Shown here one piece after another: positions 1 through 10,433 of a stretch of DNA of 64,000 nt (its first letter is position 1; each line of letters starts with the position of its first letter). The DNA is taken from positions 248,001 through 312,000 of the forward strand of contig NW_017265143.1 of NCBI RefSeq assembly GCF_001638985.1. The letters are read 5' to 3'. This DNA comes from Phycomyces blakesleeanus NRRL 1555(-). Taxonomy: Eukaryota; Mucoromycota; Mucoromycetes; Mucorales; Phycomycetaceae. A program made the position numbers and the translations under genes. Under the pieces are notes generated by a model. The model saw nothing but the letters and a program-made list of their open reading frames with translations. It had not been told where the DNA came from and did not search any database.

Positions 1-141
1 TTTGCTACCAAGTAAAATTGTTGAGCAAATTGATCCATGATCTCTAGTGTTTATTTGACTAGCAACAGACCAATATTCGTGGAGATATCAAGAAATGTAA
101 AAATGGCAATTTCGATATTTACACCATGAGACGATGTTTAT
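1..141 (+). repeat. Right part of module B, cut by LTR insertion
   Basis: This stretch matches 39,263-39,403 and 41,332-41,472 base for base as far as I can read. It is also present inverted, ending near 16,493. In the intact copies it runs straight on into the sequence that here resumes at 6478. It is therefore the left flank of the LTR retrotransposon insertion. No gene is seen in it. Confidence 0.9.
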
Positions 142-772
142 TGTTGTGAATGAGTATTGATTACTGCTGAATCTGAGAGTAAGACTGAAGGATAAAATAA
201 TATCCTTAGCTATTCCAGTCAAACGGATCTCCCTTTATGATATTATCTAATACACAGATCATCATACACATAATTGATTATTTATTATTATCACCATGAC
301 ATGGGATATACAAATACATATACATTATATATATGGCATCATTATATTTCATCTACATATTTCTTTTATTATACAAATACTTAATTGAGAGACTACAACT
401 ACAACTATCTAATATTATGAAACATTACCCGAGTATCTGGGTCGGAATACTAAAATATTACCAATAGCATAAATGCTCTTCTTTACCAAAACTCTTGGAC
501 TGATCTGACTGGAGAAGTATCATATCAATTGGTCTTTCCGGATCTTTCCAGAAGAACAATACTCCTGGAAGATGACTCATCGTGATAAAGATTACTTAAG
601 CACACATTGAATTACAAATTAGAAAAACATATAAATATCAGTAGATAGTTCCGTGTAGAAAGACAATCGAATTTTATATTTCTTTACTTTTCTTTTGAAA
701 TAAACAACCTACACAAGTTCTCACGAATTCTTTCGTCTATATTATATTTTGCTTTATTTTCTCCCCACAACA
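142..772 (+). repeat. 5' LTR
   Basis: The LTR begins TGTTGTGAATG and ends CCCCACAACA, so it has the usual TG...CA ends with a short inverted TGTTG/CAACA terminus. A TATA-like stretch (ttttatattt, about 672-680) lies some 45 bp before the tcacgaa motif at 721-727, a plausible start region for the transcript. It is identical by eye to 5842-6472. Confidence 0.95.
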
Positions 773-791
773 TTTTTTTTCGTGAACTACA
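773..791 (+). promoter_or_regulatory. Presumed primer-binding region
   Basis: The short leader between the 5' LTR and the first ATG reads T8 then cgtgaactaca. It does not start with TGG, the usual complement of a tRNA 3' end. It contains ttcgtga, the reverse complement of tcacgaa at 721-727 in the LTR, near the expected 5' end of the transcript. That would fit self-priming as known for Tf1/sushi chromoviruses, but the match is only 7 nt. Confidence 0.35.
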
Positions 792-3700
792 ATGAACTCT
801 CCTGCTGACTTGTTTCCCGCTGGTTTGACCCCTGTTCCTGAGGAGGCTACCTTGTCCCCCATGTCTGCGGATGAATTATTCTCTGACTTGAGTGAGCCCG
901 TCCTCTTTCCGGATGCTGCCCCTGGTTTTGGTTCCGTTTCTGGTTCTGGTTCCCCTCCCGTTGGTAGAGAAGTAGCAACTGCTTCCTCCTGTGTGGCCGT
1001 TCTCAAGGCTGAATTGGGCAACCATATCGAGGCCTTCAGCGCTGCTCATGTAGCAAACAATGAGCAAGCAGCTGATGATGCACTCCGCAGGATCGAGCGC
1101 ACAAGATTGGCAATCACTAGCCTTGAAAAGTGCAGCGAGATGCTTGCCTCTCCTGGTACAAACACAGAGAGAGCTGGCCGTGAAGGAGGGTTGACTCTCA
1201 ACAGAAGAGATCTTCCCAAATTCCAATTGGCCTCCAGTATTATTAAGCCCTTCCCAAATGAAGAGGTTTTTGAATCAGTTGGACATTTCCTACGTACCTT
1301 CAAGAATGTGATCGAGTCTTCTTCCTTGGACATCGAGAGAGTTTGGAAGAAATTCCTCCCACTTTGCCTGCCTCACACTGATGACGGATGGGTAGAGATG
1401 GATCTTAAGAAGTGTATTGATTGGAAGGCGGCGAAATCATGCTTCAACAAAAGACATGGTTCCAGCTTGGTGTCTCGGCGATTCACAGACCAGGTCTTTA
1501 CAATGATGATGAAGAACACTGAGTCCATCGGTGATTACTCGAAGAAGTTCCTCCGTGCGGTTTACAATGCTGGTTTACCCAAAGACGATGCTCGCATCGC
1601 TGATCGCTTCCTTGCCTCGCTGACCTTATCAGTGCAAACACTGGTAAGAGTTACCATGGCCCGCTCTGGTCCCAATGGGGAGTCCAAGCGTGATTGGACT
1701 GTAGAGCAGATCACGCAGATCGGCAGAGACATCCTTGGGGATGACAACAGGCTCTATGCTGAGGCGACCCGATTGATTCCTGGTTCCCGTGGGCAACCTG
1801 AGAAGAATAACGAGGAACATCCCAGAAAGAAGCTTCACCACTCCAACAAGATAACCAAGCATGAGAAGACATTTTTCTGCTCGCACCATGGAAAAAACCC
1901 GACCCATGAGTCCAGCAAGTGTTTTACCTTGATCAACCGCAAGAACAAAGCCAGTAGTTCCAACAGTCGCAATCCTTGCAGACGTTGTGGTGAAAACTAC
2001 TACCATGGTCATGTCTGCAAAAGCAAGAACAATGAGCCAATTCTCATGGTATCCCAGTCTCCCGCAAAGGATAAGTCTGAGCAGACGCTCAAGACGATCC
2101 AGGACAGGATAGATGAAGACATGGAGGAAATATCATTTGAATGTAAGTACCTACTTGACAGAATTGAGAGAAGAATTAAAGCTAATGATGCGTTTAATCT
2201 TGTAACTCCAATCATAATAGAGAACCAGAAGTTAATCGGGATGATCGATACAGGCAGTTCCCGCACGTTTATAAATTTGAAATGTTTAAATAACAATTTA
2301 CAAATAACAAAAATAAATTCTTCAATTGGTTCCTTTAATTTTCTGTCTAAGAATAGTAGTACAAAGAGATTAGGAAAAACTGATCCTTTAAATTTTAAAT
2401 ATATAAATGGCATCACCTTTAAGCATGCACCAGAGGTGTTAGAGTTTAATACGGGTTTTAATTTTGATATCCTCCTTGGAAGAGATATTTTGGCAAAGAT
2501 GAATATTGGATTAATTAATGTTGCATATGATATTGAAGGAGAATATGTCCATTCAGATAATGCAAAAGACTATGCCGCCATTTATGAAAATCTAAATATT
2601 GATAAAGAGAAAAAGTTTGAACCTGATAATTCGCCAGCTGGCACAGCACAGCAACGAGCAGAATTTATGAGCTCTATTAAAGCATCACTGGAGGAAAATA
2701 AGAATATTCCCGTTGAGTCATATTGTCCTTTATCAGAATCTATTATTCGTTTACCTACTAAGGAAGGTGCGACGGCTTACAGACGGCAGTATCCTATACC
2801 GCACGCTCTAAGACCAACACTTGACAAGCAAGTAAAAGAATGGCTTGAGACAGGAACTATTGTCAAGTCCAAGACCAACACTTCCTTCAACAGTCCAATG
2901 TTGCTTGTTCCAAAGAGAAACAAAGCTGGTGAGATTGTCAGTCATAGAGTGTGTTTAGATGTGCGATTGTTAAATCAGATCCTACCTCCCACATTCAATT
3001 ATCCAATTCCAAAAATTCAAACAATATTTCAAAACTTAAGTGGAAAGAAATTCTTTACCACACTCGACTTATCCAATGCGTATCATCGTTTCAAAGTTGC
3101 ACCTGAGGATGTACACAAACTGACATTCACTCACTTAGATGGGCAACAGTATAGCTTTATTAAAGGCTGTTTTGGCTTGAAGATGCTTACTTCACAATTT
3201 CAACATGTCATGGCTACTTTATTTGATAAGATTGACTGTGTACAGAATTTTGTTGATGATTGTATTGTTGCCAGTGAAACATTTGAACAGCATGTCAAAG
3301 ACGTAAAATTAGTTATTGAAAAATTGTCATCCGCGAAGTTGATTCTGAACTCGGAAAAGTGTGTCTGGTTTCAACATTCAGTGAGATTGCTTGGTTTTGT
3401 CGTCAATGAGACAGGCACCAAGGTTGATAAGCGAAAGTTGACAAATGTTGACAAATGGCCTATTCCTACAACTGCGAAACAGATTCAGCAATTCATGGGT
3501 TTGATCAATTACTTCAGAGATTATATTCCTATGATTTCGAAGGTAGCTGAGCCTATTTCACGTTTGAGTCATGCCAAGAATGTGTCTGGTCAATGGACAG
3601 ATGAGCAGACGAAAAGCTTTAAAGCACTAAAAGACATATTGCACCAAGATTTAATTCTTCATTACGCAGATATGTCACGTGAAATGTATGTGGCCACAGA

Positions 3701-3944
3701 TGCATCCCTTTATGGAGCAGCTTGCTTATTGTTTCAGCGAGATGAACAAGGGCGTGATAAATATATCAGCTTTGTATCAACTTCCTTAAGCCCATCGCAG
3801 CGACGATGGAGCACAACTAAAAGAGAATTATATGCAGTCGTTTTGGCGCTTGAAAAATTCCGTCCATTTCTGTGGGGCCGACAGTTCACAATTTTTACTG
3901 ATCATCGAGCACTCATTTATCTCCACACTCAAAAAAATCGCTAA
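792..3944 (+). CDS. Gag-Pol polyprotein, first part (Gag, PR, RT, N-part of RNase H)
   Basis: This open frame of 1050 codons starts 19 bp after the LTR. The first 350 or so residues are Gag-like. A Cys/His segment (CSHHGK...THESSKC, near residue 363) and a zinc-knuckle-like CRRCGENYYHGHVC (CX2CX5HX3C, near residue 396) follow. The aspartic protease has DTGS at residues 486-489. The reverse transcriptase shows TLDLSNAYHRF and the catalytic FVDD at residues 820-823. RNase H begins with YVATDAS and includes KRELYAV and TDHRAL, giving the acidic D, E and D residues. The frame then meets a stop at 3942-3944 just after an A7 run (3931-3937), in the middle of RNase H. The rest of Pol continues in the frame one base further on (see the next CDS). 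Gag and Pol are fused with no stop or frameshift between them, as in several chromoviruses. Confidence 0.95.
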   Translation: MNSPADLFPAGLTPVPEEATLSPMSADELFSDLSEPVLFPDAAPGFGSVSGSGSPPVGREVATASSCVAVLKAELGNHIEAFSAAHVANNEQAADDALRRIERTRLAITSLEKCSEMLASPGTNTERAGREGGLTLNRRDLPKFQLASSIIKPFPNEEVFESVGHFLRTFKNVIESSSLDIERVWKKFLPLCLPHTDDGWVEMDLKKCIDWKAAKSCFNKRHGSSLVSRRFTDQVFTMMMKNTESIGDYSKKFLRAVYNAGLPKDDARIADRFLASLTLSVQTLVRVTMARSGPNGESKRDWTVEQITQIGRDILGDDNRLYAEATRLIPGSRGQPEKNNEEHPRKKLHHSNKITKHEKTFFCSHHGKNPTHESSKCFTLINRKNKASSSNSRNPCRRCGENYYHGHVCKSKNNEPILMVSQSPAKDKSEQTLKTIQDRIDEDMEEISFECKYLLDRIERRIKANDAFNLVTPIIIENQKLIGMIDTGSSRTFINLKCLNNNLQITKINSSIGSFNFLSKNSSTKRLGKTDPLNFKYINGITFKHAPEVLEFNTGFNFDILLGRDILAKMNIGLINVAYDIEGEYVHSDNAKDYAAIYENLNIDKEKKFEPDNSPAGTAQQRAEFMSSIKASLEENKNIPVESYCPLSESIIRLPTKEGATAYRRQYPIPHALRPTLDKQVKEWLETGTIVKSKTNTSFNSPMLLVPKRNKAGEIVSHRVCLDVRLLNQILPPTFNYPIPKIQTIFQNLSGKKFFTTLDLSNAYHRFKVAPEDVHKLTFTHLDGQQYSFIKGCFGLKMLTSQFQHVMATLFDKIDCVQNFVDDCIVASETFEQHVKDVKLVIEKLSSAKLILNSEKCVWFQHSVRLLGFVVNETGTKVDKRKLTNVDKWPIPTTAKQIQQFMGLINYFRDYIPMISKVAEPISRLSHAKNVSGQWTDEQTKSFKALKDILHQDLILHYADMSREMYVATDASLYGAACLLFQRDEQGRDKYISFVSTSLSPSQRRWSTTKRELYAVVLALEKFRPFLWGRQFTIFTDHRALIYLHTQKNR

Positions 3945-5658
3945 TCCAATGATGATTGGCTGGATTGAGACACTCCTTGACTTTGATTTTAAAGTGGTCC
4001 ATATTCCTGGTTTGTTGAATAAACTACCTGATTTGCTAAGCCGCTTGTATCCTCCAGAGGATAGTGACAAGCTGGTGGAGGATGATGGATTGAGAAAAAT
4101 CAGAACAAATGACTTTCAAGCTAAAAACAGAGTTATTGTTCAAAAGAAAAAATATAGTAAAGACAGAGTGCTAAATGTACTTGCAACGCAACTCGTCGAA
4201 AATGCTTCAGAGTCGTCCGACTATATGTCACCTCCTGAAGAAAAGCGTAATGGCTTACTAAAAGAAGCACATTCGTTTGGTCACTTTGGAAGTCAAGCTA
4301 TAGTGAATGATCTTCATTCACAAGGCTTACACTGGACTAATATATATGAAGAGGCTAAAGAGATTATTCGTTCTTGCCCTGAATGTCAGAAACACAATAT
4401 TAGCAAGAAAGGCTATCACCCATTGACTAATGTTGTAGCATTCCGACCATTTGATCATATTGCAATTGACTTATGCGGTGAATTCCCTGTATCAGAGGAT
4501 GGACACACGTACATGTTAGTTCTGGTTGATGTATGCTCCAAGTACATTATCTTGAGACCACTGCCAAACAAGAACTCAACAACAATAGCTAAAGCATTGA
4601 TAAAGATTTTTGGAGATTATGGTTTTCCCAAAGTAATGCAAAGTGACAATGGTCTGGAATTTAGAAACTCTTTAATGTCAAGCCTATCTAAAGAGCTTGG
4701 GATTGATCGAAGATATTCGACAGCATATCACCCACAAGGAAATGGTATTGCCGAAGCCAGTGTAAAAATTGCAGAGAATACTGTACGTAAAATGATGAGA
4801 GCGAACAGCAATGACTGGTGTCACTATCTACCGATTGTTCAGCTGTGTATCAATAGACATATTCCTCAAAAAACACTAAGTGCGCCGTTTTCATTAATGT
4901 ATGCTCGCAGAGTCAATGTGCCTGATGAGTATGGTGACAAAGATAAATACTCTCTTCCAAAAGCCACAGTTACAATTGATGAGCTAGAGAAGCAGATTGA
5001 TCATATGGAAAATATTATATTCCCTGCCATTAACGAACGTGTGTTAAGGATTAATGAGGAATTAAAAAAGAAATATGATCACAAAAATATCCTAATCGAC
5101 ATCCCCAAAGGAACACACGTTATGGTCAGATTACCACATCGATCAAATAAATTGGCACCTATTTATGAAGGTCCATATACAGTGGTTCGAAAGAATAAAG
5201 GAGGATCGTATGAGTTAAAGGATGAGCAAGGTGAATTGTTACACCGAAATTATACACCCTCAGAACTCAAGATGGTCACCATCGATGAATCAACAATTGA
5301 GAATGAGCTCTACGAAGTTGAAGACATTCGAGATCATCGTGGTACTGCTGGTCAACGAGAATATTTGGTCAAATGGGCTGGCTATGGCGAACGCGCTAAT
5401 ACATGGCAAAAGGCTGAAGACTTTACCGATTCCACAATTGTACAAAAATATTGGAAGAAAGTTAGAGAGTTGGAACGTTTAGAGAATGAGAGAGCTGAAG
5501 ACTTGATTAACAAAAGTGCATCCTCAAAAAAGAAAATAGTTCACACTTCAAGACTAAATGGTAAAAGTAACAATAACGATGAGCACAAGAAAAGAACACT
5601 TCCTACCACTTTGAGTAGAGAAGAAAGATTACACAAAAGAAGAGCAACAAAAAATTAA
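3832..5658 (+). CDS. Pol, second part (end of RNase H, integrase, chromodomain)
   Basis: This frame is open from 3832, but the Pol-like sequence really takes over near the A7 run at 3931-3937. The ATG at 3832 is in a shadow frame and is not a likely start. After the RNase H tail (IPGLLNKLPDLLSR) comes an integrase zinc-binding region (HSFGHFG...CPECQKH). The DDE core has D in HIAIDLCG, D in QSDNGLEF and E in NGIAEASVK, with exactly 35 residues between the last two. Near the end, after LVKWAGYG and NTWQ, the chromodomain signature is clear (YEVEDI...YLVKWAGYGERANTWQ), followed by a basic Lys/Arg-rich tail. Chromodomains direct integration toward particular chromatin in this group. The tail ends 183 bp before the 3' LTR. 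The break from the first frame corresponds to a one-base gain in a homopolymer or a +1 shift. Confidence 0.92.
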   Translation: MQSFWRLKNSVHFCGADSSQFLLIIEHSFISTLKKIANPMMIGWIETLLDFDFKVVHIPGLLNKLPDLLSRLYPPEDSDKLVEDDGLRKIRTNDFQAKNRVIVQKKKYSKDRVLNVLATQLVENASESSDYMSPPEEKRNGLLKEAHSFGHFGSQAIVNDLHSQGLHWTNIYEEAKEIIRSCPECQKHNISKKGYHPLTNVVAFRPFDHIAIDLCGEFPVSEDGHTYMLVLVDVCSKYIILRPLPNKNSTTIAKALIKIFGDYGFPKVMQSDNGLEFRNSLMSSLSKELGIDRRYSTAYHPQGNGIAEASVKIAENTVRKMMRANSNDWCHYLPIVQLCINRHIPQKTLSAPFSLMYARRVNVPDEYGDKDKYSLPKATVTIDELEKQIDHMENIIFPAINERVLRINEELKKKYDHKNILIDIPKGTHVMVRLPHRSNKLAPIYEGPYTVVRKNKGGSYELKDEQGELLHRNYTPSELKMVTIDESTIENELYEVEDIRDHRGTAGQREYLVKWAGYGERANTWQKAEDFTDSTIVQKYWKKVRELERLENERAEDLINKSASSKKKIVHTSRLNGKSNNNDEHKKRTLPTTLSREERLHKRRATKN

Positions 5659-5841
5659 AATAACAAAAAATGAACACGTAATCCACAAAGCTGAGTTTAC
5701 AGTGTAGATCTCCATAAAGTACAAAAATTATGTGCATGATTGACTATAATAAAATAAGCAATTGGCCAGACAATGAAATAGTAAATGAAATGTTTTATTG
5801 CCGAATCAACAAAAGGTATTGTTGAATCTGGTGGAGGATAA
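5659..5841 (+). other. 3' untranslated internal region with polypurine tract
   Basis: There is no coding signal between the Pol stop and the 3' LTR. The last 12 bases (5830-5841, ggtggaggataa) form the polypurine tract expected to prime plus-strand synthesis. Confidence 0.7.
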
Positions 5842-6472
5842 TGTTGTGAATGAGTATTGATTACTGCTGAATCTGAGAGTAAGACTGAAGGATAAAATAA
5901 TATCCTTAGCTATTCCAGTCAAACGGATCTCCCTTTATGATATTATCTAATACACAGATCATCATACACATAATTGATTATTTATTATTATCACCATGAC
6001 ATGGGATATACAAATACATATACATTATATATATGGCATCATTATATTTCATCTACATATTTCTTTTATTATACAAATACTTAATTGAGAGACTACAACT
6101 ACAACTATCTAATATTATGAAACATTACCCGAGTATCTGGGTCGGAATACTAAAATATTACCAATAGCATAAATGCTCTTCTTTACCAAAACTCTTGGAC
6201 TGATCTGACTGGAGAAGTATCATATCAATTGGTCTTTCCGGATCTTTCCAGAAGAACAATACTCCTGGAAGATGACTCATCGTGATAAAGATTACTTAAG
6301 CACACATTGAATTACAAATTAGAAAAACATATAAATATCAGTAGATAGTTCCGTGTAGAAAGACAATCGAATTTTATATTTCTTTACTTTTCTTTTGAAA
6401 TAAACAACCTACACAAGTTCTCACGAATTCTTTCGTCTATATTATATTTTGCTTTATTTTCTCCCCACAACA
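5842..6472 (+). repeat. 3' LTR
   Basis: It is the same length as the 5' LTR and identical to it by eye, at a fixed offset of 5700. It is followed directly by the tttat target duplication. Confidence 0.95.
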
Positions 6473-9150
6473 TTTATTAAATCCTCGATAGTAAAGGTAG
6501 CTCACAAATCCTGAAAGTAATTTTGTTGAACAAAATTGCCCCATTAATTTGGCAGAACAAATGGACATTTAAGTATAGGGAATTACGTCAAGAGGTCCAA
6601 ACGAATATAAAATTATTCCTTTAATTCTTTTGATTCAATTTTACTTTAGAAATAGAAACTAAATGTCTTCCACCTAAAGTGTTTTCCCAAAAAACCAATA
6701 AGTTGTTGGCCGTTATTGAGTGGCCTTATATGACTTTATACAAATAAAATAAATAAATAAGCCAGCACAGTGCACGAGACTATTAAAAAAGAAGGAAACA
6801 TATATATCATATTGATTCAATTAATTATGTACAAGAACATAAAACCAAGGGCTTGAGTATGGCTTGGTCTCTTGTGGTTTCTGTTCTTTTTCTCTAAAAA
6901 AAAAGGTATAATTTTATTCAATTTTACAAGCAAAGGATGATCTTTTGATTGATAGAGAAAGAGACTGCTAATGAAGAGAGTGTCTACAAGCTTCTTATAA
7001 ATTCGTATTATATATATATTCAAATCATACTCTCGTGTTATCTTTACAGAATTAATACCAAAACCAAGGAGTCAAAGGAGAGGGGGTTAAATGGACATAC
7101 ACATACATTTCATATTGTAAAAAATAAGGGTAATTTATATAAAGTAGCTTTGGATTTGTAAAGCTTACATAAATTCAATGCTCAGCTATACAGACTGATG
7201 CAAACAATTGAGAACAATAGACATGTTTTAAGAGGTATTCAATAAGATAAATGTATTTATTGGTAGTTGAAACAAAAAGAACCACTGCAAAAGTGTTTGT
7301 GGCTCTTTTTTTTATTGTATTTTATTTTAAGAGTTTTTCTCTAGAGAGCTTTATATGTTGCGATAGTCTTTTTTTATAAGGATGTATGTACAAGGAAAAT
7401 GGAATGCTTTTGTTTGATGAACTTGACTATTATACAATTTTTTGTGTTTTACAGGGTGTATATACAGGGTGTTGAAATCAAGATCGATTTAAGATGAGCG
7501 ATAGGCAGCTGGACTAATGCGGACTGTGACTGAAGGATGATCAAAGATAAGTGAATCCAGGGCCATAGATTTTTCAGATACTGGGCAAGATTTTGAAAAG
7601 TGCTCGTCATCAGAAAGGTCAGAAAGATAGGAGTCATTAGAGATCGTCGATGAAGATGAGATCAAAGAAGGTGCGGCTGTAGTTTGGACTTTTTTGCAGC
7701 TAAAAGCTTTCTTGACTGAAGCGAGCCCTTTGATACATTGTCCCATTGATGATGTAAATGTGGAGACACGGCTAGCTGTGTTGGTAGTTGAGGATTGGCG
7801 GCGCTGGCACTTTGAGATGATACGCTTTTGGATAGAGAGGATCTGCATTGTAGAGTGTGGGTTATGAGGTGTAAAGGTAAAGAAAGGCTTGGTAGGTAAG
7901 ATGTGGTTGAGAGAATATGTAATAAAAAGGAAAGAAGTGCAAAAATGTCAAACCTTTATATACTATTTCAAAAGGCCCGTGCTCTTTGGGTATCAGTGGA
8001 GATTTACATGCTTCTTCTTCACTTTATTGCCATTTTTAGGACAAAGACAAGGGGCCATCGTATCTGATGTTTGGCATCTATCGGAAAATACAGCCAAAAA
8101 TCCTGATCCACAAAACCACAGCCAAAAATAATAATCAATGATCCATGATCTGTAATCCATAATTTCCCCCTATCGAGAATCGAAAATCAAAGACACACTT
8201 GTCTCCTGTATTAATTGATTCACGTCACCTTAATTATTCTCTATGAAGATCTTGATTTATAGGTTCCGAGTCTTTGGTATCTGCCAAGCTTACTACTTTA
8301 TATGTAAATTAAATATTAATATAAAAATATCTATTACCAGGCCGGCATGCACAATACAACCGTTTTTCTCTCTCTAACTTTGAGTTGTCGTATCAAAGCT
8401 GTTACAATTACATAAAAAGAGTTCTTTATTTAATTTGAAGCTTTTTTTCTGTCTATTTGGACATATTCAATAGCGCACATTATATAAAAGAAGCAAAGTA
8501 AAATAGAGTCGTTCTTGTAGGGCATGTAATTAAGAACTAGAGCATAAACAGAATAATATAAATATAAATATAAATATTTTCAATCGAGACTGTATACCAA
8601 TACCACTTGTACTGCAAATGCTTTAGACTATCATCTGATAAGAATTAATATTCCTAAACTCTCTCAAAGAATATTACTAATGATACAGTAATATATCATT
8701 CGGTCTTCCATATATCATTAGTAGTCTGCTTTCTATTCACAAGCCTTACAATTATATATTTTCACTCGGTAGCCAAATATTACCCAGGAATAAGAGCTTT
8801 TAGAAACAAACAAACCAAAACAAAATACGGTAATTTCCATTTATTCATTTATATTATATTGTCTCGATTTTATGAAATCATTGTTATACTCCATTATAAC
8901 AAATATTAACTTTAGGTTGCAAGCATAGGCATATATTGTCATAAGTCAAAAGTAGTCTCTTTTTTTCTTTTTATAAGGAATAAGAGACGATGTTTCCCTC
9001 TCACTGTCACTCTTTGAGAGCCAGCTATTTAACAAATAATTGTTGAACACTTTGTGTGTGTCTAATTCACTGATTTATTGCCCTTGTATAAGTATCACAC
9101 AGACCAGCTTGGAATAAAAGTACATAATTGCTATCGGGTTTTTTGACAAT
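6473..9150 (+). repeat. Module BC, copy 1 (continues 1-141)
   Basis: Downstream part of the 3.44-kb BC module. It is nearly identical to 41,468-44,145 (constant offset 34,995) and to 13,820-16,497 in inverted orientation (coordinate sum 22,970). It holds one gene, the 119-codon ORF at 7489-7848 on the minus strand. The rest is AT-rich DNA without convincing ORFs. It ends at a poly-T run that joins module A. A short motif cacagaccagctt (about 9099-9111) recurs at 25,845-25,860 and near 62,385. Confidence 0.9.
7489..7848 (-). CDS. 119-aa protein of unknown function, copy 1
   Basis: I do not recognise this gene. It is an intact ORF of 119 codons beginning MQILSIQKRIISKCQRR. The N-terminal third is basic (Lys/Arg/Gln). 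The middle is Ser/Thr-rich (SLISSSSTISNDSYLSDLSDDE), with an acidic patch. The C-terminus is hydrophobic-polar (LDSLIFDHPSVTVRISPAAYRSS). No signal peptide or membrane segment is obvious. A TATA box (tatataaag, about 7955-7963 on this strand), a C/T-rich leader and an ATG about 110 bp downstream look like a genuine fungal RNA polymerase II promoter. Two more copies at 15,122-15,481 and 42,484-42,843 encode the same protein, so the frame is preserved across duplications. It is the only credible gene in module BC. Function is unknown. Confidence 0.7.
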   Translation of the reverse strand: MQILSIQKRIISKCQRRQSSTTNTASRVSTFTSSMGQCIKGLASVKKAFSCKKVQTTAAPSLISSSSTISNDSYLSDLSDDEHFSKSCPVSEKSMALDSLIFDHPSVTVRISPAAYRSS

Positions 9151-10048
9151 TTTTTTTTTTGAAAGAACGTCAATCGTCACTTGAACTACTTTAACGGAGT
9201 TGAGTTTCACGAGTTTCTTTTCGGTGAAGAGGACCAAAGTAAATGGAGTCTTCCATCTACTTTACGCATCTCTTGCATCCTTTCATCGCTGACGTGTGCC
9301 CCTTCAAAAAAAATTAAGGGGAAAGAGGTGTGACTATTTTCATATGCAGGTGACTACTAGAGCTAAAGACGATGAAAAAAAAAGCAAAAAGTAAACAAAA
9401 AAGGACGCAAAAAACAGAAAAAGACGAGCGACAACGATGCGAAACCTTATTTACCATCAGAAACTACAATTCTGCTCATGCGAATAGCTCATTAGCTTAT
9501 ATATAACTCTCATCATGTCTTTGCAGAAATGAGTTTGTCAGAACATTGCGCATTAAAGATCAATTCCCTAGTTTTCTCATTCAGCCTGACGTCCGATGTT
9601 GATTCGCGCATCCTTTTAACAGCCACTCATGATAGAAAGCAAGAGTTTTTAGGGTAAAAAACAAAAGGCACACGCGTTTAGAAATTGTTAAAGTCTTGAA
9701 AGTACTTGGTATATATATGTACAGTCGATATCTGATTGATTTCTTAGAAATATAAAAGAGTTTTGACTATTACAAGAATAATATCTTAATTCTTATATAT
9801 GGTACTAAAAAGTGTGTATACTTTTTAATATTGAACAATACGATACAGAAAAATACAAGAGAAAGGCCTTTTAAAAAGACTTGCTTTTATTTTATAGGAT
9901 TTAGTAAAGTCTTCTAGAAGGAAATCGCTCTGTCAACATATCTGTTTTACACGCTTGATGATTATTTTCTTTCTTGAGCCTCGATCTCTCCAAGCCGTTT
10001 GAATGTCGGGGTTTATTATATCTTGCAGGAAAAGAAGTTGGTCTAGGT
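9151..10048 (+). repeat. Module A, copy A1
   Basis: Repeat of about 0.9 kb starting at a T-run followed by gaaagaacgtcaatcg and ending near ggtctagg. Six copies are present (A1-A6). A1 carries the variants gagg/acta/cagg at 9,319-9,350 and cgatg...ttcgcgc near 9,595-9,611. It has no coding capacity. Outside it lies a further shared segment (10,049-10,106, tatataaattgtcc...cgaaacaag) that is also found outside A2 and A6. Confidence 0.85.
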
Positions 10049-10092
10049 TTTAGTATATAAATTGTCCTTTCGAAACAAGTTTCTCGGAACAA

Positions 10093-10398
10093 TTAAGTGA
10101 GTCTGAGGTATTCAGGATTGTTTATGGGTTAGTATCTCAATAATGGGAAAAGTAGATACTGTGAGTGTTATTTATTAAAGAGACAAAATAATATTGTTTA
10201 TATCTGCTACTATTAAAATCCCTGTAATTCAAATCCCTGTTGTGTAATGGTTGGTTTACACTGTATGAGTGTGCAGTGTACGTGTGCCTGGTGTGTAACA
10301 GTTCCGGAGATTGTTAACTTGCCAGGTTCATTAGCAAGAAGGAACGAGTGTTTGGTTGTGGGGTCTGTTCTTCACTCAATTGTGGTATGTATACCACA
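10093..10398. other. Unique spacer between module A1 and the DIRS remnant
   Basis: These 306 bp are found once in the window. They lie between the end of the left arm of the small palindrome and the left terminal repeat of the DIRS remnant. I see no convincing gene. A short palindrome, tgtggtatgtataccaca (10,381-10,398), abuts the terminal repeat. Confidence 0.6.
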
Positions 10399-10433
10399 GA
10401 GTCCATCGGACCCCGAACAGGATCAGAGAAGTG
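10399..10433 (+). repeat. DIRS remnant terminal inverted repeat, left
   Basis: 35 bp identical to the reverse complement of 12,840-12,874. Just inside it, gcttcggagaagtgc repeats part of the motif. Confidence 0.85.

Larger units (their letters stand above)
142..6472 (+). mobile_element. Complete Ty3/gypsy-type LTR retrotransposon (chromovirus)
   Basis: The element has two direct 631-bp LTRs (142-772 and 5842-6472) that look identical. A 5-bp target-site duplication, tttat, flanks it at 137-141 and 6473-6477. A purine-rich tract, ggtggaggataa, sits at 5830-5841 just before the 3' LTR. The internal region codes in order for Gag, protease, reverse transcriptase, RNase H, integrase and a C-terminal chromodomain, which is the order of Ty3/gypsy chromoviruses. 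Three other copies of the host repeat carry the unoccupied target (39,399-39,403; 41,468-41,472; 16,493-16,497 inverted), which proves insertion and defines both ends. Identical LTRs mean very recent insertion. One reading-frame break in the RNase H region (A7 run at 3931-3937) suggests this copy may be inactive, unless it is a sequencing error or the element recodes there. Confidence 0.97.

Noticed and set aside
3925..3950. Programmed -1 frameshift at the A7 slippery run
   Set aside because: A -1 shift leads to a stop within a few codons. The downstream frame is reached only by +1 or by loss of one base.
9151..10048. Module A as a classical LTR
   Set aside because: It has no TG...CA ends, no primer-binding site or polypurine tract next to it, and no Gag/Pol in the enclosed BC. 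Only the direct-repeat arrangement is LTR-like.
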